A DNA stretch of 24,646 nt from Cytophagales bacterium. GTDB lineage: Bacteria > Bacteroidota > Bacteroidia > Cytophagales > Cyclobacteriaceae. The DNA is taken from positions 1 through 24,646 of the forward strand of contig JAJCYL010000649.1 in NCBI GenBank assembly GCA_029262955.1. Direction: 5' to 3'. Positions within the stretch are counted from its first letter, which is position 1; every line of letters starts with the position of its first letter. The notes under the pieces are model-generated. The model saw only the letters and a list, made by a program, of their open reading frames with translations, made no database searches and was not told the origin of the DNA. Below are positions 1-6,125 of the stretch, piece after piece. The position numbers were made by a program, and so were the translations under genes.

Positions 1-673
1 AGGCGTATCGGATATGATTGTAATGGATAAAAGCCTGTATGCTTGACTGGGCGTTCTCCTGAGTCATCGCCTCATGATGAAGAATGTGCTCATTTCGTTC
101 ACCGAATTCATTTTCCATCATTGAATAGCTGAGATCAAGAAGTCTGTTGTTAATACTTAATTTTTCAAATACCTCTTGCTCACTCTTGATAATTGCTCTT
201 ATCTCTTTTCTTGCCTTTATTACTCCCCGGGTGATCTGAAGTAATTGTCGTTTCCATTTAAAGACATCGATTAATGCTTCGAATTTTTCGAATTTTGAAG
301 CGATTTTAATCGCCTTGTCAATTAGGCATCGACATTGGTCATAGAGTTCTTTTTCAAATAGAATCTCAATTTCTCGTAGCAACTCTTTTAGCTCACTGTT
401 TTTAGATCTTGATTCATTATAGCAACGCAGGCTTTTCATGATCAGTGATGACAGATAATTTTTCATCACATGCAATTGGGATAAGAAGGGCAGACCCTTA
501 AAGTGTTTTTTTATCTGATCATCACTTGGGGCAGACTGGCTATCCATGAATTCGAAAAGTGCCAGATAAACCTTATCCCCATTCCCGTTAATGCTTGCAA
601 ATCTTTTGAAATAGCGTTTCTCACTTTTTGTCAGTGACTCAATCAGGAAATATAAATGATCTTGTTTTTTCAT
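1..673 (-). CDS. Bacteroidota-specific hypothetical protein, N-terminal part (runs off left edge)
   Basis: Reading the minus strand from an ATG at 673 gives about 224 codons without a stop, still open at base 1, so the gene is truncated by the window and not by mutation. The protein begins MKKQDHLYFLIESLTKSEKR and continues YFKRFASINGNGDKVYLALF. The 'L-x-S-L-(T/S)-K-S-E-K-R-Y-F-K' opening is one I recognise from large uncharacterised Bacteroidota proteins (about 500 residues) predicted to be all-helical or TPR-like. It is rich in Lys, Glu and Leu and has no signal peptide or membrane segment in the visible part, so a cytoplasmic location is likely. It is transcribed away from the VOC gene, with 226 bases between the two starts. 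The function is unknown and I do not assign one. I am confident it is coding and less confident about the family. Confidence 0.75.
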   Translation of the reverse strand, partial: MKKQDHLYFLIESLTKSEKRYFKRFASINGNGDKVYLALFEFMDSQSAPSDDQIKKHFKGLPFLSQLHVMKNYLSSLIMKSLRCYNESRSKNSELKELLREIEILFEKELYDQCRCLIDKAIKIASKFEKFEALIDVFKWKRQLLQITRGVIKARKEIRAIIKSEQEVFEKLSINNRLLDLSYSMMENEFGERNEHILHHEAMTQENAQSSIQAFIHYNHIRYA

Positions 674-805
674 TGAATACTAAACATTCAAGCATAAATA
701 TAAATAAATATGTATTTGAACATAGAAATACGTATATCTGGCATTTATTAGAATACTACGTTTTTGAGAATATTGAATGTATTTAATTGAAGGAGGCACA
801 TACAT

Positions 806-880
806 TTGAAAAGAATTCAAGGTCGAACACCGTCCGGATTAGCTAGTGGTCTTGGTCTAAATTCAAAGTATGATGTTTAA
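806..880 (+). CDS. possible 24-residue TTG-start micropeptide
   Basis: An AGGAGG at 791-796, unusually strong for a Bacteroidota genome, lies 9 bases before a TTG. From there the frame reads 24 codons to TAA at 878-880: MKRIQGRTPSGLASGLGLNS and then KYDV. The peptide is basic at its N-terminus and rich in Gly, Ser and Leu. It ends 19 bases before the VOC gene start, so it could be a leader peptide of that gene, the remnant of a longer gene (the GLASGLG stretch faintly recalls PspC-type domains), or chance. Nothing else supports it. Confidence 0.2.
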   Translation: MKRIQGRTPSGLASGLGLNSKYDV

Positions 881-899
881 CAGTAAAACTTAAAATGTA

Positions 900-1268
900 A
901 TGGCAAATGCAATTAACTGGTTTGAGATACCAGCAGCAAATCTCGAAAGGGCATGTACTTTTTATGGTAATGTATTAGATATCGAAGTACACAAGCAAGA
1001 AATTATGGGCCTTAATATGGGCTTCCTGCACAATGGCCAGGATGGTGTTGGCGGAGCGGTTGTTCAAGGTGAAGGTTATGTGCCAACTGAGTCTGGTGCT
1101 TTAGTTTACCTCAATGGAGGGGATGACCTGAGTAATCCTTTGGCTAGAGTTGAAGGCGCTGGTGGAACGGTGGTTTTGCCTAAGACACAAATTTCCGATG
1201 AGGTTGGATACATGGCAATTATCAAGGACAGTGAGGGCAATAGGGTTGCGCTTCATTCGCCAAACTAA
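900..1268 (+). CDS. VOC-superfamily (glyoxalase/bleomycin-resistance fold) protein
   Basis: This 122-residue protein has the length and layout of a single VOC module: the N-terminal strand INWFEIPAANLERACTFYGN, a central GGAVVQGEGYVPTESGALVYL stretch, and the closing strand IIKDSEGNRVALHS. The family includes glyoxalase I, dioxygenases and antibiotic-binding proteins. The members closest to this one in style are the small 'VOC family protein' type of unknown substrate, often annotated as glyoxalase-like. Glu8 (FEIP) and Glu near the C-terminus (EGNRVALH) are at the positions that usually bind metal, but a specific reaction cannot be assigned. It has no signal peptide, so it is cytoplasmic. 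It appears to be monocistronic, followed by a strong hairpin terminator at 1347-1377. ATG at 900 is the only sensible start. Confidence 0.88.
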   Translation: MANAINWFEIPAANLERACTFYGNVLDIEVHKQEIMGLNMGFLHNGQDGVGGAVVQGEGYVPTESGALVYLNGGDDLSNPLARVEGAGGTVVLPKTQISDEVGYMAIIKDSEGNRVALHSPN

Positions 1269-1346
1269 TTGAAAACGAGCCTGAAGTTTAAAATTGACCC
1301 TTTAATCACAGCTTCAGACTATTAAGAACTTAATTCTCTACATGTT

Positions 1347-1377
1347 AAAAAGCGGGGGAAATGCTCTCGCTTTTTTT
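1347..1377 (+). terminator. rho-independent terminator downstream of the VOC gene
   Basis: AAAAAGCG at 1347-1354 pairs with CGCTTTTT beginning at 1368. The inner GGGG/CTCT bases extend the stem with G-U pairs around a short AAATG-type loop, and a run of seven T follows. Because the stem is A/T-flanked on both sides, it could also act on transcripts from the convergent SDR gene. Confidence 0.7.
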
Positions 1378-1442
1378 GTGCCCCTTAACATTTTGGATCA
1401 ATCAGCACCAACTGCATGACTACCGAAATCCACCAGGATGCT

Positions 1443-1518
1443 CGTCATTCCCGCGAAGGCAGGAATCTCCGTTAGAAGCGCCAAAACCCGAGAGATTCCC
1501 GCTTTCGCGGGAATGACG
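1443..1518. repeat. palindromic dispersed repeat (CGTCATTCCCGCGAAGGC... hairpin)
   Basis: The ends CGTCATTCCCGCGAAGGC and GCTTTCGCGGGAATGACG belong to a 27-bp arm that is inverted on the other side with about two mismatches. The loop contains TTAGAAGCGCCAAAACCC. The two copies near the right end of the window (24284-24352 and 24519-24587) have the same arms and a loop reading TTGGTGCTTCTAA, which is the reverse complement of this one, so this copy is in opposite orientation. It lies between the 3' ends of two convergent genes. The short minus-strand reading frame across it (about 1420-1608) is a product of the repeat and is not a gene. Confidence 0.85.
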
Positions 1519-1597
1519 ACATTTTTTCTGGTTTGTCATCGTAGGAACCTTTGCGTAGTAGTTGTGTGATGTGACAATCTCGTTGAGGTAATATCCA

Positions 1598-2416
1598 TCA
1601 ATCTTCAAACTTCTTCAACGGCGAGTCAGCCTCCTTCAACATCATCTTATAGGTCATATTATCCAATACTCCCGGGATCCATTTATTCAAAAAAACCGCC
1701 ATTTTACCCTGAGAAGTAAGGACAAGATCTCTTTTCTTTTTTTGATGTGCGCGATAGATTGATTTGGCCACGGTTTCTGAACTCATCATGCTTCCCTCAT
1801 CTCGAGGAGATTCTCCCTGTGATAAACCATCTGCATCCAGTGCAATATTGCGAATATTGCTTGCAGTAAATCCAGGGCTAACCACAAGAATGTGAACACC
1901 TCTTTTGAACACTTCAGTTCTTAGTGCCTCAAAAAAACCTTCCATTGCATATTTGGATGCAGTATATGCGGTTCTTGCCGGAGTTCCTCGATGGCCGTTG
2001 ATGGAGGAGATACCAATAATCGACCCTTTGGATTTCAGTATATGGGGCAATGCGAATTTTGTAGCATAGACTGTTCCATTAAAGTTGACATTCATCACCT
2101 GCTCAAAAACCTCAACAGTCATTTCTTCGAAAAGTGCTCTCATGCCGATTCCTGCATTCGCAATTAAGGCATCAATTCTGCCGTATTTTTCTATGCTGAT
2201 GTCAATCATTTTCTGATTATCGGCCTTCGAGCTGGCTTCAGCTAAAATGGTTGTGTGATCGATTTTTGATGCAGCCAACTTCTTCGACAGGGTATCAAGC
2301 TTGCTCTGATTCCTTCCCGTTACCACGGGAAGCCATCCATTTCGGCCATATTCAAAAGCACAAGCTTTACCGATACCGGAAGTAGCACCGGTAATGATCA
2401 CAACTTTCTTTTCCAT
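1598..2416 (-). CDS. short-chain dehydrogenase/reductase (SDR), classical type
   Basis: This 272-residue NAD(P)-dependent oxidoreductase has all the classical SDR signatures: the Rossmann nucleotide-binding motif TGATSGIG (residues 9-16), NAG (87-89), the catalytic Ser138, Tyr151 and Lys155 in the YTASK block, and PG at 181-182. The length is normal for the family. Arg35 after the second strand (VVTGRNQSKL) favours NADP(H) over NAD(H), although this is an inference. The substrate cannot be told from sequence. The C-terminal region (AHQKKKRDLVLTSQGKMAVF, LNKWIPGVLDNMTYKMML) is typical of the lipid/polyketide-like SDRs of Bacteroidota, which may bind to membranes. It is cytoplasmic and monocistronic. 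Its start lies 14 bases from the left end of the inverted-repeat cassette, so the insertion may have altered its promoter. Confidence 0.92.
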   Translation of the reverse strand: MEKKVVIITGATSGIGKACAFEYGRNGWLPVVTGRNQSKLDTLSKKLAASKIDHTTILAEASSKADNQKMIDISIEKYGRIDALIANAGIGMRALFEEMTVEVFEQVMNVNFNGTVYATKFALPHILKSKGSIIGISSINGHRGTPARTAYTASKYAMEGFFEALRTEVFKRGVHILVVSPGFTASNIRNIALDADGLSQGESPRDEGSMMSSETVAKSIYRAHQKKKRDLVLTSQGKMAVFLNKWIPGVLDNMTYKMMLKEADSPLKKFED

Positions 2417-2430
2417 ATTGCAATGTTAAT

Positions 2431-2473
2431 GTCTGAATCGCAGATATGTGCAGATTATTTAATTTCACAGATT
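2431..2473. repeat. left inverted repeat of the GxxExxY cassette
   Basis: This is a 43-base arm with internal CAGATTA and CACAGATT blocks. It matches the reverse complement of 2863-2905 at 35 of 43 positions, and the mismatches are scattered, so both arms have drifted. Confidence 0.75.
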
Positions 2474-2494
2474 ACGCTCCAATGGAATCGTGCT

Positions 2495-2863
2495 ATGTCA
2501 ACTGAAGAGTATTTATACAAGGATCTAACGGGTAAAGTAATCGGTTGCTTTGTGCAGGACCATAGTTTCTTGGGCAAAGGATTCCAGGAAGAAATTTATC
2601 CGCGAGCTTTTGCGTTGGTGTTAATGAAAGCAGGGTTGGAGTTTCAACGAGAAATTGAACAAGAAACATTTTACAAAGATTTTGAGGAACCAATTGGAAC
2701 ACGGAGGGCTGACTTTATTATCACAGGCAAAGTGATTGTTGGGTTAATAGCAATCTCGGAATTGCATGTGGCAGATCGGGCTCAAGTTTTAAATTACCTG
2801 AAAGCTTACAAGTTTTCAAGTTGGTTTATAGGGCGTCCGACTATTAAGTGTTTGCATTATTGA
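2495..2863 (+). CDS. GxxExxY-family (PD-(D/E)XK-like) protein with mutated catalytic motif
   Basis: From the ATG at 2495 the protein is 122 residues. An earlier in-frame ATG at 2423 would begin outside the cassette and read through the left inverted repeat, so I prefer 2495 (MSTEEYLYKDLTGKVIG), the usual N-terminus of this family. GFQEEIY (residues 29-35) is the G-x-x-E-x-x-Y signature, RRADF (70-74) supplies the conserved Asp, and AQVLNYLKA is the conserved helix. The normal 'V-E-L-K' that gives the E-x-K of the nuclease core reads V-G-L-I here (Gly83, Ile85). The codons GGG and ATA are each one base from GAG and AAA. The final strand, normally G-L-L-(I/V)-N-F-G, is altered to SSWFIG. The frame stays open and the length is normal, but nuclease activity is unlikely. 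The family's biological role is not established. The stop codon TGA overlaps the right inverted repeat. Confidence 0.8.
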   Translation: MSTEEYLYKDLTGKVIGCFVQDHSFLGKGFQEEIYPRAFALVLMKAGLEFQREIEQETFYKDFEEPIGTRRADFIITGKVIVGLIAISELHVADRAQVLNYLKAYKFSSWFIGRPTIKCLHY

Positions 2864-2905
2864 ATCTGTGGAATTCATTAATCTGATAAAATCTGTGATT
2901 CAGAC
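2863..2905. repeat. right inverted repeat of the GxxExxY cassette
   Basis: This arm runs from AATCTGTGG to GATTCAGAC and is inverted relative to 2431-2473. It begins on the last base of the GxxExxY stop codon and ends three bases before the ATG at 2909. Confidence 0.75.
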
Positions 2906-2944
2906 AATATGCGGTAATTAATTTTTTTTCTTTTATTCCCAGTC

Positions 2945-5314
2945 TTGTCACAGGCTGTCAAACTCAATGGCCTGGTAACAGATACCAATCAAAACCCTCT
3001 TCCTTTTGCGACACTTTACATAGAAGGGACAACCATCGGTACAACCACCAATGCAATCGGTCTTTATTCATTTGAAATTCCTCCTGGTGAGCATACCATT
3101 ATATTTCAATATGTTGGTTATAGGACCATAAAAAAACAGGTAAGGGCTCGAGTTGAAGACATAGACATGGATGTGGTAATGGAGTCTGAATTAGTGGAAT
3201 TGCAGGAGGTAGTTATTAATGCCAGTGAAAATCCGGCAGATCATGTGATGCGAGAGGCCATCAAGAAACGAAAGTTTTATTTGGAACAGGTGCAGTCTTT
3301 TGCATGTGATGTTTATATCAAAGGATTGCAAACATTGGAGCGACGACCAGACAAAATCTTTGGCATTACAGTCACCATTGATACCGGAATAGTCTATCTC
3401 TCGGAATCTGTTTCCAAATACAGTTTCGAGCGGCCAGACAAGATCAAGGAAAAGATGATCTCCTCGAAAGTTAGTGGCTATAACAGTGCCTTTAGCTTTA
3501 ATCAGGCTTCAGAAATGACGGTCAATCTGTATCAGAACCTGCTTCAGTACAAAGGCTTGACTCAAAGAGGTATTGTAAGCCCAATTGCCAACAATGCCTT
3601 CTTGTTTTATGATTACAAATTGGTAGGCACAAAATTTGAAAACGGGAAATTGATTAATAAAATAGAGGTCATTCCAAAAAGGGCTAACGACCCTGTTTGC
3701 TCAGGATACTTATATATCATGGAAGATTCGTGGCGTATACATAGCGCCGATCTTCTCCTTACAAAAGCCAATCAGATTGAATTTGTTGATAGCCTTCGTA
3801 TCAGCCAGGTTTTTGCCCCGGTGACTGAGGATGTATGGATGATCTTATCTCAAAAGTTTCTATTTGATCTCAAGGTTTTTGGTTTTGAAGGCAAAGGCAA
3901 TTTCGTTGGTGTTTATTCCAATTATGAGGTGGAACCCGCTTTAGGCAAGAAGCATTTTAATAATGAGGTACTCTCAATTGATGAAGAATCGAACAAACGT
4001 GACTCTTCATATTGGAAAGCTATCAGGCCAATTCCACTGACCAGATTGGAGCGGAGCGATTACAAGGTAAAAGATAGCTTAGAGGTCATACGGGAATCGA
4101 AAGATTTCAAAGATTCTGTCGACCGAAAGTCTAATAAACTTACAGGAGGTAATGTATTCGTCAGTGGTTATACCCGGCGAAATTCTTACAAGGAAAAATT
4201 TTTTCGGGTGGATCCTATAACGGAAATTATTCAATACAATACCATTGAGGGTTTAGTTGGCAAGGTTACCCTTAACTATCGCAAAAACCTTCAGCGAGAG
4301 CGTTTCTATCGTATTCGACCTAGTGTGCGTTATGGATTCAGTAATGAAAGATTAAATATCAAACTCAACCTCCAATACCATTTTAATCAAAAAAAATTCT
4401 CATCAGTGGAGATGACATTTGGCAGGTATGTTTCCCAGCTGAACCCCGAAGCAATAAGCCCATTGATCAATACCTTCGAAACGCTGGTTCGAGGTAAAAA
4501 CCACATGAAATTATATGGCAAAAACTTTTGGGAAGGGCAATATAGAAGTGAATTGACCAATGGGATTATGTTGACCACCAATTTGATATATGAAGATCGT
4601 AGCGAGCTTCCCAATACCAGTAACTATTCTTTTAGGGATGTAGACAAAAGAGATTTCACACCTAATAGGCCTGATAATCTTGGCACAGCCAGTACGGCTT
4701 TTCCAGATCACCAGGCGTTAAAGATGTCTATTCAGATGCGGTTCATTTTTGATCAGAAGTATATTTCCCGGCCCCATCGTAAGATTATATATGAGACTAA
4801 GCTTCCTGTCATTTTTGCGAAGTTGACCAGGGGTTTTGATTTACTAGGCTCTGACGTGAACTATAATGAAATCAAATTTTGGATCAACGATAGATGGGAC
4901 CTGGGTTTGGTTGGAAAGTCTCAGATTCAAGTTGAAACAGGATTTTTCTTCGGAGAAGACGAATTACAATTTCCGGATTTTATACATTTTGATGGCAATC
5001 GCACCTACTTCGCTCAGTACAACATCAATCGATTCCAGTTATTGGACTATTACCTGTTTAGCACCAACGATAAATATTTTGCCGGTCATATGGAGCATCA
5101 TTTTAATGGCTTTCTTTTCAACAAAATTCCTCTTTTGAGGAAATTAAAGCTCCAGGGGGTTGCTTCATTGCATTATCTGAAAATACCAGAATTAGATAGT
5201 TACATGGAGTTGGGATTCGGGATTGAACACATCTTCAAAGTGGCCAGGATTGATTTTTTCACTAGTGTATTGGACGTTAGAAGAAGTAGTGTAAGAGTTG
5301 GTATTGGGTTTTAA
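2945..5314 (+). CDS. CarboxypepD_reg-like / DUF5686 outer-membrane protein with disrupted signal peptide
   Basis: The open frame gives 789 residues from a TTG at 2945. Residues 5-90 form a carboxypeptidase regulatory-like beta-sandwich (LNGLVTDTNQNPLPFATLYI, with YVGYRTIKKQV), found at the N-terminus of many Bacteroidota outer-membrane proteins. The rest matches the DUF5686 style, beginning NASENPADHVMREAIKKRKF, and has alternating beta-strands to a terminal IGF, consistent with a C-terminal beta-barrel. The function is unknown. TTG is probably not the true start. In the same frame an ATG at 2909 reads M-R-stop and then LIFFLLFPVLSQA, a normal signal-peptide core with a cleavage site. A single change of TAA at 2915-2917 (for example from AAA) would restore it. 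As read, the protein would lack an export signal unless translation begins at a non-standard codon. The GxxExxY cassette ends just upstream. Confidence 0.85.
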   Translation: MSQAVKLNGLVTDTNQNPLPFATLYIEGTTIGTTTNAIGLYSFEIPPGEHTIIFQYVGYRTIKKQVRARVEDIDMDVVMESELVELQEVVINASENPADHVMREAIKKRKFYLEQVQSFACDVYIKGLQTLERRPDKIFGITVTIDTGIVYLSESVSKYSFERPDKIKEKMISSKVSGYNSAFSFNQASEMTVNLYQNLLQYKGLTQRGIVSPIANNAFLFYDYKLVGTKFENGKLINKIEVIPKRANDPVCSGYLYIMEDSWRIHSADLLLTKANQIEFVDSLRISQVFAPVTEDVWMILSQKFLFDLKVFGFEGKGNFVGVYSNYEVEPALGKKHFNNEVLSIDEESNKRDSSYWKAIRPIPLTRLERSDYKVKDSLEVIRESKDFKDSVDRKSNKLTGGNVFVSGYTRRNSYKEKFFRVDPITEIIQYNTIEGLVGKVTLNYRKNLQRERFYRIRPSVRYGFSNERLNIKLNLQYHFNQKKFSSVEMTFGRYVSQLNPEAISPLINTFETLVRGKNHMKLYGKNFWEGQYRSELTNGIMLTTNLIYEDRSELPNTSNYSFRDVDKRDFTPNRPDNLGTASTAFPDHQALKMSIQMRFIFDQKYISRPHRKIIYETKLPVIFAKLTRGFDLLGSDVNYNEIKFWINDRWDLGLVGKSQIQVETGFFFGEDELQFPDFIHFDGNRTYFAQYNINRFQLLDYYLFSTNDKYFAGHMEHHFNGFLFNKIPLLRKLKLQGVASLHYLKIPELDSYMELGFGIEHIFKVARIDFFTSVLDVRRSSVRVGIGF

Positions 5315-5397
5315 TATTCTACTCTGAGATTCTTCGGTTTCCTTCTCCATCTCTTGAGTCTCTGAAAAAGGGACAATTTGGTCTTATTACTACCCTT

Positions 5398-5709
5398 TCA
5401 TGAAGGAATTCCACCGAAAGCGGTTGACTGAAGAATCTTAGGCCCTGGGAAATCAGATGTCAATCTGATAAAAATGATCCACTGTAGACGAGGTAATGTA
5501 TTTTCCATCCCATCACGGATATGAGCTTCATTCCATTTCTCCAGCAAAACCTTCAGGCTCTCCTCATTATCCCAATGTGTAATCATCAAATACTGATTGG
5601 GATTCCACAGTGACGGTTTACCAATTTCAAGTGACGGAAGCTTTTGAAAGGTTTTTACGAGAGGGACAGATATCCTGGATTGAAAGTTTATCCTTGTCGT
5701 TGTGGACAC
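5398..5709 (-). CDS. ABM-like (antibiotic biosynthesis monooxygenase fold) small protein
   Basis: This 103-residue protein from a GTG start is convergent with the DUF5686 gene. The core PSLEIGKPSLWNPNQYLMIT followed by HWDNEESLKVLLEKWNEAHI follows the ABM dimeric alpha/beta-barrel pattern: a strand with W-x-x-P-x-x-Y, then H/R-W-x-x-x-E-(S/A)-L-K. Many such proteins are heme-degrading or cofactor-free monooxygenases, but others have unknown roles, so I assign no reaction. The N-terminus is shorter than usual (about 15 residues before the first core strand). The frame further upstream contains ATG at 5736 but meets a TAA before the GTG, so the start may be eroded. It has no signal peptide. Its 5' end lies close to the padR promoter region at 5750-5767, giving a divergent arrangement. 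Confidence 0.6.
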   Translation of the reverse strand: MSTTTRINFQSRISVPLVKTFQKLPSLEIGKPSLWNPNQYLMITHWDNEESLKVLLEKWNEAHIRDGMENTLPRLQWIIFIRLTSDFPGPKILQSTAFGGIPS

Positions 5710-5749
5710 AATTTACTGTATAAAAGGGTGCATTTACTTTGCAAATAGG

Positions 5750-5767
5750 AAATAAATATATTTATTT
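5750..5767. promoter_or_regulatory. perfect 18-bp AT palindrome upstream of the first padR gene (candidate operator)
   Basis: AAATAAATATATTTATTT is a perfect inverted repeat that ends 28 bases before the padR start. PadR proteins are dimeric winged-helix repressors that often bind palindromes in their own promoters, so autoregulation is plausible. The sequence is pure A/T and could be coincidental in this AT-rich spacer. TAGGAAA occurs on both sides of it (about 5746 and 5778). Confidence 0.4.
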
Positions 5768-5795
5768 GTTTTGCTTTTAGGAAAATAATAAGAAT

Positions 5796-6125
5796 ATGAA
5801 GATTGGAGCATTCGAAGAATTGGTTCTACTGGCTGTAGGCTCATTAGGGGAAAACGCCTATGGGGTTGCTGTTAAGGAGCTGCTTGCTGACAAGACGGGA
5901 AAAATCCCGAGCATTGGTGCGCTACACTCTGCGTTGTACCGGCTTGAAGATAAGGGTTGTCTATTGTCGTCTGAGGGTGGTGCCACCTCTGAACGTGGCG
6001 GGCGTCGCAAGAAATTTTATTTGCTCACTGCGGCAGGACGTAATACGCTGGTTGAGGTCAATAGATTAAGAATTGAATTCTCAAAAAATATTGAAGGACT
6101 GAATTTAAGCCTGGATGAATCCTGA
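5796..6125 (+). CDS. PadR-family transcriptional regulator (first copy)
   Basis: This 109-residue winged-helix protein opens MKIGAFEELVLLAVGSLGEN and has YGVAVKELLADKTGKIPSIG (helix-turn-helix), LHSALYRLEDKGCL (recognition helix and wing base), and RGGRRKKFYLLTAAG (the wing motif typical of PadR). Length and order fit the short PadR subfamily. Such proteins repress adjacent genes, often membrane transporters. The gene overlaps the following permease by 11 bases (the permease ATG at 6115 precedes this TGA), indicating translational coupling. It is about 40-50% identical by eye to the second PadR at 8907. The two are paralogues in a duplicated module. Confidence 0.93.
   Translation: MKIGAFEELVLLAVGSLGENAYGVAVKELLADKTGKIPSIGALHSALYRLEDKGCLLSSEGGATSERGGRRKKFYLLTAAGRNTLVEVNRLRIEFSKNIEGLNLSLDES

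Larger units (their letters stand above)
2431..2905. mobile_element. 475-bp cassette with 43-bp inverted ends carrying a GxxExxY gene
   Basis: The first 43 bases (2431-2473) begin GTCTGAATCGCAGAT. The reverse complement of the last 43 (2863-2905) begins GTCTGAATCACAGAT. The two arms match at 35 of 43 positions without gaps. Only the GxxExxY reading frame lies between them, and the trinucleotide AAT flanks the element on both sides, which is compatible with a short target duplication. There is no transposase, so it would have to be moved in trans, like a MITE. It sits in the divergent promoter region between the SDR gene and the DUF5686 gene, ending three bases before the latter's probable ATG. 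The inverted repeat is seen directly. Mobility is an inference. Confidence 0.6.

Noticed and set aside
1420..1608. 62-residue minus-strand frame containing CRHSRESGNLSGFGASNGDS
   Set aside because: It is the translation of the palindromic repeat at 1443-1518. Such peptides recur as artefacts of this repeat class.
2423..2494. Upstream ATG of the GxxExxY frame
   Set aside because: It would start outside the cassette and read through the left inverted repeat. The family's N-terminus begins at the ATG at 2495.
4387..4711. Minus-strand frames inside the DUF5686 gene
   Set aside because: They are shadows of the 2.4-kb coding frame on the plus strand, with no family features.
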